39,653 nucleotides of DNA from Olivibacter sp. XZL3 (GTDB lineage: Bacteria > Bacteroidota > Bacteroidia > Sphingobacteriales > Sphingobacteriaceae): positions 1-39,653 of the forward strand of contig NZ_SBJH01000016.1 in the NCBI RefSeq assembly GCF_004368405.1, in the 5' to 3' direction. Positions 9,204 through 16,921 of this stretch are shown here, in pieces. The notes beneath the pieces were generated by a model. The model saw only the letters and a program-made list of their open reading frames with translations. It was not told where the DNA came from and made no database searches. The position numbers and the translations under genes are program-made. Positions within the stretch are counted from its first letter, which is position 1; every line of letters starts with the position of its first letter.

Positions 9204-12152
9204 TTAAAATGAAACATTCAAACCAAAAATCACATTACGGGTTTGCGGATAAGTACCGTAATCAATTCCCACAAATGTATTTTTATTCTGTGTGCCATCA
9301 TTAGTATTCGTAAATGCGTTGACTTCCGGATCAAAACCCTTATAGCTGGTGATCGTGAACAGGTTTTCGCCGGTTACATATACTTTCACATTGCTTAGTT
9401 TTACTTTGCTAAGCCAGGTTTGCGGCAAATTATAGCTCAATGTTGCCGATTTTACCCGCAAGTAAGAGCCATTTTCAACAAAGCGGGTGGAGTTGCGGGA
9501 ATTATTGGTATTATCCGGAACGGCACGTGGTATCTCCGTCACCTGCCCTACCGACTTCCACCGGTCGAGTACAGCTACCGTTTGATTTTTCGCATCGATC
9601 ATCCCTTCGGTTTCTACCCGCGTGCCGTTATAAATATCGTTTCCTTGGCTGCCTTGTAAAAAGATACTGAGACCAAAATCTTTATAACTGAAGGTATTGG
9701 TCAATCCGTAAATGAAATCGGGGTTCGGGTTCCCTATAATCCGACGATCATCTACCGAAGGCGTATTGGAAGTCGTTCCGTCATTCCTCAGGTATAAGGC
9801 ATCCCCTGTTTGTGGATCTACTCCTGTGAACACATAGCCATAGAACATACCGATCGGATTGCCTACGGTAGTATAACTCAAATCTCCTCTTCCCGAAATG
9901 TTTGCACCAAAGACCGTTGTTCCTGCTAAATCGGTCACTTTATTGCGGTTGATCGATAAATTCAAATCGGTCTCCCATTTGAATTCGCCCACTAAATTCC
10001 TGGAGCTAACCTGAAACTCCAAACCTTTGTTCTCTAAAGCACCCGCATTTTGCAATACATAATCAAAGCCTGTTGCGCGAGGCACCGGAACATTAAGTAA
10101 TAAGTCGTTTGTCTTCTTCAGGTACGCATCGGCGCTAAAATTTAGTCTTGCTCCCAGTACACTCAGATCGACACCGATATTTGTTTGCTTGGTTTCCTCC
10201 CATTTCAAATTATCATTCTGTAAGGTTGACGGTCGGGTACCCGGTGATATGGCACCGCCAAAGGGATAATTGGCGTCGCTCGCTACTCTACCCCAGTACG
10301 CATATTCCCCCACGTTGTCATTTCCTACAATTCCCCAGCCCGCGCGTAGTTTCAAATCATCTAACCAAGAAACCTCGCTTAGGAAAGCTTCTTTTGATAA
10401 GCGCCATCCAGCAGAAAAAGACGGAAAGTACCCCCATTTGTTTTCTGACCCGAAATTGGAACTGTTATCAGCACGGAAGTTTGCAGTGAACAGGTATTTA
10501 CCATCAAAGTCGTAATTTACACGCCCAATAATAGACGCATTCGCTTTTTCCCGCTTGGCGACATTGGCGATACGTATTACAGAACCGGCATTCGGGGTGG
10601 TAATTGACGTGCCTGAGAATCCGGTACGTTCTATTTCACTGTTTTCCCATTGCGTTTTCTGGGCCACCATCCCTAACAAAGCGCCAAAGTTATGCTTGTC
10701 AATCTGTTTATTGTAAGTGAGGGTATTGTCGGCTATCCAATAATTCCGCTGATCGGTATTATAGCGCCCGATTCCTTCTTGCGCACGCCCATAACTGGTT
10801 CGAATTGGATCTAGGAAATACTCGTATACGCCACTGCCCGCATCAATACCAAAGTTGCTACGGAATTTCAGTCCCGGTAAAAAAGTCACTTCCGCGTAAG
10901 CATTTCCGATAACGCGTTGGTTTCTATAGCCTCTCTCGGAGCCGTCTGTAAAGGCAATCGGATTTTCCCAATCTTGAAAAGGATTGCTGGTAAAGGTGCC
11001 GTTTGCATTGTATATACCGATATTTGGCGGAGTAGACAGTATGCCCATAATCACGCCCCCTTGGTTCACCGCTTGATTGTCGGCAACATCTACGTCGTGA
11101 TAACGCGTATAACCTACATTGGTACCGAGCGTCAGCCAGTTGTTCACCTCCTGTTGTAAATTGACTTTAAAGTTATAACGGTCCATCTCCGAGCTCCGAA
11201 CCGCACCTTTTTGTTTCATCCAGCCACCCGAGATGTAATAATTCGTTCGGTTACTTTTTCCTGAAAAGGCCAACTGATAGTTCTGTGAAGCACCCTTCTG
11301 AAACACTTCGTCCTGCCAGTTCGTATTTTCGGTGTACCGGTCCCAATCTGTATTCCTCCCAAGCTCGGTCATGAGTTCCCGATATTGAGTGGCATTCAAC
11401 ACATCCAATTTCCGCCATACGGAGGAAAAACCGGTATAAGCATTCAAATCAACCCGCGTTTTTCCTTCCTTTCCTTTTTTGGTTGTAATCAGTACAACAC
11501 CATTGGCTCCTTGTGCACCATAAATGGCCGCCGAAGAAGCGTCTTTCAAAATCGACATGCTCTCGATATCGGCCGGGTTAATCGAGCGCGTATCTGCAAT
11601 AGGAACGCCGTCTACAACATAAAGCGGATCACTACTGGAAGTGATCGAACTGGTTCCACGGATTCGAATATTGAGTCCTGCGTTAGGCTTACCCCCCGGT
11701 GAAGATACCTGCACCCCAGCCGTTTTACCTTGCAGGATACTTCCAAACTGCGTATTGGGCCGGGATTCAAAGGCCTCCTGCGAGACGACGCCTACCGCTC
11801 CTGTAATATCGCCTTTTCGTTGCGTACCATAACCAACAACAACTACTTCATCCAGTTCTTGGTTGGAGGGAAGAAGTGTGACTTCCGCAAGGCCCTCACC
11901 CTGCACCGCTTCTTCCTTCATTTGGTAGCCGATATATGAGAAAACCAAAACAGCATTGCGGGGAGCCCGCAATGTAAACTGGCCATTTCCGTCGGTCGTT
12001 GTACCACCTGCTCCCCCCTTTACCCTAACAGATACGCCTGGCAGGGCCTCCCCAGACACATCTTTTACCACACCTCGCACGCTTGATTCTTGCGCGTACA
12101 CAGAGGTGAAGGCAAAAAACAGGAAAATCATTAGTAAAAAATTCCTCGACAT
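9204..12152 (-). CDS. SusC/RagA-family TonB-dependent outer-membrane transporter
   Basis: This is a 982-residue TonB-dependent channel for oligosaccharides. A signal peptide (cleavage after VYA) is followed by a carboxypeptidase-like domain (about 25-95, with ALPGVSVRVKG and FSYIGYQ), a TonB box region with DEVVVVGYGTQ, and a SusC-type plug (LQGKTAGVQVSS, DPLYVVDGVPI, SILKDASSAAIYGAQGANGV). The rest is a 22-strand barrel ending in an aromatic-terminated VIFGLNVSF. It is the first gene of the susC-susD-GH30 unit. A promoter-like TTG-N21-TATATTTG lies at 12220-12251. No ECF sigma/anti-sigma pair or hybrid two-component gene is adjacent; the nearest candidate regulator is the 7TMR-DISM protein upstream. 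Confidence 0.96.
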   Translation of the reverse strand: MSRNFLLMIFLFFAFTSVYAQESSVRGVVKDVSGEALPGVSVRVKGGAGGTTTDGNGQFTLRAPRNAVLVFSYIGYQMKEEAVQGEGLAEVTLLPSNQELDEVVVVGYGTQRKGDITGAVGVVSQEAFESRPNTQFGSILQGKTAGVQVSSPGGKPNAGLNIRIRGTSSITSSSDPLYVVDGVPIADTRSINPADIESMSILKDASSAAIYGAQGANGVVLITTKKGKEGKTRVDLNAYTGFSSVWRKLDVLNATQYRELMTELGRNTDWDRYTENTNWQDEVFQKGASQNYQLAFSGKSNRTNYYISGGWMKQKGAVRSSEMDRYNFKVNLQQEVNNWLTLGTNVGYTRYHDVDVADNQAVNQGGVIMGILSTPPNIGIYNANGTFTSNPFQDWENPIAFTDGSERGYRNQRVIGNAYAEVTFLPGLKFRSNFGIDAGSGVYEYFLDPIRTSYGRAQEGIGRYNTDQRNYWIADNTLTYNKQIDKHNFGALLGMVAQKTQWENSEIERTGFSGTSITTPNAGSVIRIANVAKREKANASIIGRVNYDFDGKYLFTANFRADNSSNFGSENKWGYFPSFSAGWRLSKEAFLSEVSWLDDLKLRAGWGIVGNDNVGEYAYWGRVASDANYPFGGAISPGTRPSTLQNDNLKWEETKQTNIGVDLSVLGARLNFSADAYLKKTNDLLLNVPVPRATGFDYVLQNAGALENKGLEFQVSSRNLVGEFKWETDLNLSINRNKVTDLAGTTVFGANISGRGDLSYTTVGNPIGMFYGYVFTGVDPQTGDALYLRNDGTTSNTPSVDDRRIIGNPNPDFIYGLTNTFSYKDFGLSIFLQGSQGNDIYNGTRVETEGMIDAKNQTVAVLDRWKSVGQVTEIPRAVPDNTNNSRNSTRFVENGSYLRVKSATLSYNLPQTWLSKVKLSNVKVYVTGENLFTITSYKGFDPEVNAFTNTNDGTQNKNTFVGIDYGTYPQTRNVIFGLNVSF

Positions 12153-12219
12153 AGTTTAATAAATTGGTGTAATTAAAATTGTTTATTGTTAGCTGGCATA
12201 TTCCTTTCAAATGCCGAAG

Positions 12220-12251
12220 CAAATATAGAGAGGAAATTTGTTAAAAAACAA
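12220..12251 (-). promoter_or_regulatory. Bacteroidota-type promoter for susC
   Basis: On the minus strand a TTG is followed after 21 bases by TATATTTG, matching the -33 TTG / -7 TAnnTTTG consensus of Bacteroidota. The downstream end lies about 67 bases before the susC start, leaving a plausible leader. Confidence 0.55.
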
Positions 12252-12298
12252 ATACTAAAACATCTAAATTGCTGATAATTAGTATTTTACAATAAAAT

Positions 12299-12402
12299 TG
12301 ATACGCTTTAATACCAGAAGCGATTACCATTTTGACCAGCTGTTTTTCAAGACGTTAACGAGTTAAACAAATGATGTGTACAAAACACACTATGATACGC
12401 TT
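12299..12402. promoter_or_regulatory. repeated TGATACGCTT sites upstream of susC
   Basis: The decamer TGATACGCTT occurs at 12299-12308 and again at 12393-12402. The first copy is half of a short inverted repeat (CGCTT, 9 bases, AAGCG). Between the copies sits a TGTGT/ACACA palindrome. All lie between the receptor gene and the susC promoter, where an activator could bind; the role is inference. Confidence 0.3.
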
Positions 12403-12449
12403 CCTTACCGCAACGTTTTTTTATAAATTTAGCAAAACAGTTTCGCGCG

Positions 12450-14348
12450 CTAGAAAAGCAGTTCGCTCCAACCTTGATCGTTCGACTTACTAAAGCCGAG
12501 CTTCTTTTCTTCTATTTGCTGTTTTATCTTTTTGCTATACGCCCAGCAGGTGCTTTGTCTGATGGCTAAAATGTCGGATAATTTATGGGAAGATATTTTT
12601 CCCTTCGTGGAGTATATCAAATAAATGAGGTAAAAAGATTTATTGATGGGAATGCGAACATTTTGTAGTAACGTATGTGCCGTAGGGGATTCTTCGTAGC
12701 CGCAGCTCGTACAACGTCGACTATAGGGCAAGTGCCCCGGATAAAAGGTATTTGAAGCGCATTTCTTACACTGATAGCCCTTTTGCCACTTTAATTCAGC
12801 TAAAAATTTCAGGCAACTTTCTTGGTCGGGATAGAGCTTACTGAATTCTTCAAATGGAACACCGGTTGAAAGGACCCGGGCACGTGTCACCTGTTCCACG
12901 TTTTCTTTCAATTCTTCGTTGTCCTTATTAAGTAGTGCATTGATGCGACTTATTTCGTCACGCTGCTCCTGAAGCGTTTGATTGGCTGCAGAAAGCGCTT
13001 CATTTTGCCTCGCTATAATGGCTGATTTCTCCAAAAGCTCCTGCGTCCGCGCTTTCACCTTCGTCTCCAGCTCTTTATTGATATTATCTTTTAGCTGCTG
13101 ATTGATTTTCATTTGGTTAATCGTAAGCTGTTGAGCTCGATCGCGACTATATTTAAGTACGCGCACTCGGTCGCCTATCGCAAGCGACAGAAAGGTCATT
13201 TCCATGATAAAGCAGAAACTTAATATGTAATAGGAAACCACCCCGAAATTCAACCAGGTAAATCCGAGCATAATCAGAAATTTGACAAGGTAGCCGAAGA
13301 ACAGGAAACCGTAGCCGATTACAAAGTAACGGGCAGGGCGGTAGCCTGTCAACCAAATATAAATTCCCGAGCCAAATGCCACGACGAGTGGAATTGCTTC
13401 CAAAAATTTATAATTGAAAAGATTCTTATCGAAAAATAGGCAATAAGCAAAAAACAGCAGTCGTAAAACGATAACGGAAGAAATGAACCTGTGCAGTCGT
13501 GGTGCTTTCCGCTGAAGTAATAACAACCGTTGGGTAAACAGTAAGGCGGATACACTCATTAAACATAAAACAACACCAAAAGCGAACTGATTCCAATTCG
13601 ACAGGCCCGGCCACAGGTATTGGTACGCTATACCATCCGTGCACATCTCAAATAGTGCAACGCATAACAGGTAACAAACATAGTAAAGATAGGCTCTTTG
13701 CCTTACGGCAAAAAACATAACCATGTTGTAAAAGCAAAATATAAAGATCATACCATAGAATACACCAAAGCTGAAATACTCACCCAACGCATATCCCACG
13801 AAATAATCGATAGATCGGAGCACAACAATCACATCGGCCAACTGGGACGATTTGATCCGGAAATAATAGTCGTATTCTCCCTGTAGTTCGTCATATAGCG
13901 GAATAACAAAATTCTTATGTTTAAAAGGCCGTGAAGAAAAGTTTAGCTCGTCTCCCAATAGAATCCGCGTATAGCGGTCTGCACTAACGGGAATGTAGGC
14001 GTCGATCTGGTCAATGGTTTGATCGAAAAACTCCAAAACAAAAAGCTTTTGCTTCGTATCCTGATGATTAATGCGTAGCTTATACCAATAGTAATCGTTT
14101 ATTTTTGTATTCTGAGGTGTGCTGCTTCTGTTTAGGGTAAACGCCGAATCAATAGATGACTTTCGAATTTGATTAAAAGTCAACCGCCCTGTGGTGTCTA
14201 TTAAAGTTTTCAGCTGACCAAAGGTGAACATATGCTGGCGCAAACTGTCTGTAAGCACCACCGACTGCTGTGCATGCATATGGAAGGAAATTCCGCATAA
14301 ACTAACAAGAATCAAAAATCTGGTAAGACGCAACCATCGATCAAACAT
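12450..14348 (-). CDS. 7TMR-DISM receptor fused to coiled coil and IS1595-type zinc ribbon/HTH
   Basis: This protein of about 632 residues combines four parts. A signal peptide (cleavage after HMHA, about residue 26) leads into an extracellular 7TMR-DISMED2-like beta domain (about 60-175, with YWYKLRI). Seven membrane helices follow (about 180-385). Next comes a coiled coil (about 390-485, Glu/Gln/Lys-rich heptads). Last is a C-terminal region with FLAELKWQKGYQCKKC and a second CTSCGY: Cys527, 530, 546 and 549 form the zinc ribbon found at the N-terminus of IS1595/ISXO2 transposases. The helical segment after it (SSHKLSDILAIRQSTCWAYS) matches the HTH that normally precedes the transposase catalytic domain. 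No DDE domain follows. The ATG at 14348 is preferred to a TTG at 14354. Co-orientation with susC suggests a membrane-bound, glycan-sensing transcription regulator; that role is inferred. Confidence 0.82.
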   Translation of the reverse strand: MFDRWLRLTRFLILVSLCGISFHMHAQQSVVLTDSLRQHMFTFGQLKTLIDTTGRLTFNQIRKSSIDSAFTLNRSSTPQNTKINDYYWYKLRINHQDTKQKLFVLEFFDQTIDQIDAYIPVSADRYTRILLGDELNFSSRPFKHKNFVIPLYDELQGEYDYYFRIKSSQLADVIVVLRSIDYFVGYALGEYFSFGVFYGMIFIFCFYNMVMFFAVRQRAYLYYVCYLLCVALFEMCTDGIAYQYLWPGLSNWNQFAFGVVLCLMSVSALLFTQRLLLLQRKAPRLHRFISSVIVLRLLFFAYCLFFDKNLFNYKFLEAIPLVVAFGSGIYIWLTGYRPARYFVIGYGFLFFGYLVKFLIMLGFTWLNFGVVSYYILSFCFIMEMTFLSLAIGDRVRVLKYSRDRAQQLTINQMKINQQLKDNINKELETKVKARTQELLEKSAIIARQNEALSAANQTLQEQRDEISRINALLNKDNEELKENVEQVTRARVLSTGVPFEEFSKLYPDQESCLKFLAELKWQKGYQCKKCASNTFYPGHLPYSRRCTSCGYEESPTAHTLLQNVRIPINKSFYLIYLIYSTKGKISSHKLSDILAIRQSTCWAYSKKIKQQIEEKKLGFSKSNDQGWSELLF

Positions 14349-14437
14349 AAACAAAGATACAGCTTCCTGACATAACGTTTTTTAACAAACCTATTTTTAA
14401 ATCGACTGTTGTATAGTAGTGATTTAAGAAAGATATT

Positions 14438-14854
14438 ATGAATAAGGATAAACCGAATATTAAGAAAAACGAAGAGATTCAAAATGACCAGGCTGATAGA
14501 GGCAACATAGAGAATCTACGCTATAACGAAGAGGCAGACAGCTTTGAGTACGATATTGATCCGGATACGAAGGATTTCCCTAACGAGGAGCGGGAATATC
14601 AACACGAGGACCCTTATGACACAGCGGCTCCACAAGGGGAAGATGATAATTCCGATTGGGACGAAGCAAATCAATATGTTGGAGACGAGTATGACCCAAA
14701 CAAATCACTCGAAACAGATGTGGAAAGCCTAGGTATGCATATTGATAGCGGAAAAATAACCCGCCTCAGTAAAGAAGACGAAAAGTTGGCCGAAACACCG
14801 GAAGATGAGCGCGATGATTTAGATGAAGAGGGCTATCCAAAGCGGGAACCATAG
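14438..14854 (+). CDS. hypothetical acidic, disordered protein
   Basis: This 138-residue soluble protein is dominated by Asp, Glu, Asn and Gln and has almost no hydrophobic core, so it is predicted to be largely disordered. It has no signal peptide, no cysteines and no recognised domain. Segments such as SLGMHIDSGKITRLSKEDEK are the least acidic part and may be the conserved motif. It is divergent from the 7TMR-DISM gene (about 90 bases between starts) and convergent with dnaX (18 bases between stops). Function is unknown. Confidence 0.6.
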   Translation: MNKDKPNIKKNEEIQNDQADRGNIENLRYNEEADSFEYDIDPDTKDFPNEEREYQHEDPYDTAAPQGEDDNSDWDEANQYVGDEYDPNKSLETDVESLGMHIDSGKITRLSKEDEKLAETPEDERDDLDEEGYPKREP

Positions 14855-14872
14855 AATCGTTGTTAATGCGAG

Positions 14873-15507
14873 TTAATCGAAACCTAAGTTAAACTCCTGC
14901 CTCAATTTATCTACCAAGGGATTTTTAGCAAGCATCGCTTGGTATTTTTCTTGGTTTGTGTAGGGTTTACGTACCACATTCGTTTCCGCTTGCACCGGAA
15001 TGAGGTCAATGGAGAAATTTTTCAGTTTGACTCGCAACTCGTTCAGTATATCGATCTTTGAAATAGATAGCAGATTTTCCTGAATCGCGTTTTCTACAGT
15101 TACTTCTACTTTAAAGTCGTCTCGAAGTTTTGGAGGGTTCGCCGTCATTAAGGTGAAAAGCGTGATTTTGCTTTCTGCTTTCGCCTTGTCAGCGAAGGCA
15201 TGCCACACTTTCAAGAAATCATCGTAGGTAAAGGCTTGCCTATCCGCACCCGAAATATATTCCGGCTCGGCATTCGAATCCGCTTCCTTTTTGTCTTTGA
15301 ATACGTCATTTAAGCTCGGAACGGATGCCGACAATTTCATATCCCTAAAGCTTGGTATCTTCACTTTAGGCTGCACCGCGGGTTCCTGCGGTGTCGGAGC
15401 TGCAACTGGATTAACAGGTCGCTCCACTGGCGCCTGCTCTAAGGCTTGCTTTGGTGTTTCCTTGGTTAAAGACGAGCTTGCTGAAGCGTCTGTGTTTAAG
15501 GTATCAG
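14873..15507 (-). CDS. dnaX: DnaX tau-specific C-terminal region, read in the -1 frame
   Basis: This is the continuation of dnaX after the A9 slippery run. Joined to the upstream frame by a -1 shift it begins ADTLNTDAS and gives a full tau protein of about 596 residues. It has a Pro/Ala/Ser-rich linker (PVNPVAAPTPQEPA) and then a folded tail (DDFLKVWHAFADKAKAESK, LLSISKIDILNELR) like the polymerase/helicase-binding end of Bacteroidota DnaX. There is no ATG near its beginning. A GTG inside it could be read as a start, but independent translation is less likely than frameshifting or slippage. A homopolymer sequencing error would also produce this picture. Confidence 0.75.
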
Positions 15508-16662
15508 CTTTTTTTTTACCGGCTCCGGCCGGTTAGTCATTTCAATGGGTAGTTTATTGAACTGGATGGCCGACAGGATATGACACATTTTCAGTAATGC
15601 AAGCTCTACCTGAAGTCGCTGGTTTTTACTGGTTCGATAGTTAATCTCGCATTGATTGGCGATATTTAACGCGGAGAGTAACAACCCTACTTCTGCCTGT
15701 TGTGCCTGTTCTAAATAACGCTGACGGATATTTTCGCTGACCTCCAGCAATTTGAGCGTGTTGGCATCCTTACCCACCAATAGATTTCGAAAATGGGAGG
15801 CCAAACCCGAAATAAAATGACTGCCGTCGAAACCATTGCCAAGTACTTCGTCAAAAACCAACAGTGCATTTACCGCATCTTCGGATAAAATGGCATCTGT
15901 CAACTTAAAATAATAGTCGTAATCTAAAATATTCAGATTGTCAATAACAGCCTGGTAACTGACATTTTTATTGGAAAAACTGACAATCTGATCGAACATC
16001 GACAAGGCGTCGCGAAGCCCCCCATCCGCTTTTTGCGCGATAAGATGTAAACCATCTTGATCGTAAGCCACCCCTTCTTTGGTGGCAATACCGGCTAAAT
16101 GCCGTGCAATATGCTCTACTTTAATCCGATTAAAATCAAAAATCTGACACCGCGATAGGATGGTCGGAAGTATTTTGTGTTTTTCTGTGGTTGCTAAAAT
16201 AAAAATGGCGTATGCCGGCGGCTCCTCCAACGTTTTCAAAAAGGCATTAAAGGCCTGTGTGGAAAGCATGTGTACCTCATCAATAATGTAGATTTTGTAC
16301 TTCCCTGTTTGTGGAGGAATCCGTACTTGCTCAATCAAACTCCGTATGTCATCCACTGAATTATTAGACGCCGCATCTAATTCATGGATACTAAAAGAAT
16401 TACCGTTCTGAAACGACCTGCATGAATCACAGGTGCCACAAGCCTCTACTTCCGTTGTTAGATTCTGACAGTTGATTGTTTTTGCTAAAATACGGGCACA
16501 GGTGGTTTTCCCCACCCCCCTTGGTCCACAAAACAGAAAGGCCTGTGCCAGTTGACTATTCTTAATGGCATTCTTAAGCGTTCCAGTAATGTGTTGTTGT
16601 CCAACTACCGTTTCAAAGGTTGAAGGCCGATATTTACGCGCAGAAACAATAAAATTATCCAT
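15496..16662 (-). CDS. dnaX: DNA polymerase III subunit gamma/tau, frame-0 (gamma-like) product
   Basis: This is the clamp-loader ATPase. The 388-residue frame-0 product starts MDNFIVSARKYRPSTFETVVGQ, the usual Bacteroidota DnaX beginning. It contains Walker A GPRGVGKT (46-53), zinc-binding cysteines 65, 75, 78 and 81, Walker B IIDEVHML (126-133), sensor 1 around ILATTEKHKI and the SRC motif, followed by the domain III collar. It ends with VKKKLIP and a stop at 15496, just after the collar, so the frame-0 protein resembles gamma of other bacteria. Full-length tau requires a -1 shift at the A9 run. It is single-copy in the window and essential in all bacteria, so a genuine null frameshift is unlikely. 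Confidence 0.93.
   Translation of the reverse strand: MDNFIVSARKYRPSTFETVVGQQHITGTLKNAIKNSQLAQAFLFCGPRGVGKTTCARILAKTINCQNLTTEVEACGTCDSCRSFQNGNSFSIHELDAASNNSVDDIRSLIEQVRIPPQTGKYKIYIIDEVHMLSTQAFNAFLKTLEEPPAYAIFILATTEKHKILPTILSRCQIFDFNRIKVEHIARHLAGIATKEGVAYDQDGLHLIAQKADGGLRDALSMFDQIVSFSNKNVSYQAVIDNLNILDYDYYFKLTDAILSEDAVNALLVFDEVLGNGFDGSHFISGLASHFRNLLVGKDANTLKLLEVSENIRQRYLEQAQQAEVGLLLSALNIANQCEINYRTSKNQRLQVELALLKMCHILSAIQFNKLPIEMTNRPEPVKKKLIP
15508..15533 (-). promoter_or_regulatory. dnaX slippery A9 run with adjacent upstream hairpin
   Basis: On the minus strand a perfect GC-rich hairpin (ACCGGC, loop CGGA, GCCGGT) ends directly at a run of nine A's followed by G. In frame 0 this reads GTA AAA AAA AAG, so the heptamer A-AAA-AAG used by E. 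coli dnaX is present in the correct phase. A -1 shift enters the tau frame exactly. The A9 run and 5' hairpin also fit transcriptional slippage adding one A. Confidence 0.65.
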
Positions 16663-16867
16663 CGATGCGAAGGTACGAAATTTAACGTGAAAATAAACGG
16701 CATGACGCTCTTGCTAACACGCCAACGGACGAGGGCCACTCAACTCATGGCAACGCAACGAATTCACTTACTAAAAGACGAAACACCATAGTGCAAATGG
16801 GTTTAAAAAAAAGTTTGCTATTTTTTGGGGACTTAAACTTATCAGCTAGACGGACATCTATTCTATG
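16663..16867. other. intergenic region between dnaX and the receptor terminator
   Basis: No gene is seen here. It should contain the dnaX promoter: a TACCTTCG (16666-16673 on the minus strand) is one mismatch from the TAnnTTTG element, but it sits only a few bases before the start codon and lacks a good TTG partner. Confidence 0.35.
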
Positions 16868-16899
16868 AAAAAAGGCGCCTCAAAAAATGAGGCACCTTT
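16868..16899 (-). terminator. intrinsic terminator after the TonB-dependent receptor
   Basis: AAAGGCGCCTC and GAGGCACCTTT pair at 10 of 11 positions around a 7-base loop. On the minus strand the stem runs into six T's. It lies 23 bases beyond the stop of the receptor gene. Confidence 0.8.
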
Positions 16900-16921
16900 A
16901 AAAAGACCAATCTTATATATC

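Noticed and set aside
12450-12900. IS1595-family insertion sequence
   Set aside because: Only the zinc ribbon and HTH are present, in frame with a receptor and coiled coil; there is no catalytic domain and no terminal repeats or target duplication.
14352-14359. TATCTTTG as a promoter of the 7TM receptor gene producing a leaderless mRNA
   Set aside because: The element is 3 bases from the ATG and no TTG is at the proper distance, so chance is as likely.
14873-15427. Independent gene starting at the GTG inside the dnaX tau region
   Set aside because: The frame is open upstream exactly to the slippery run, and the sequence continues DnaX, so recoding or an indel explains it better.
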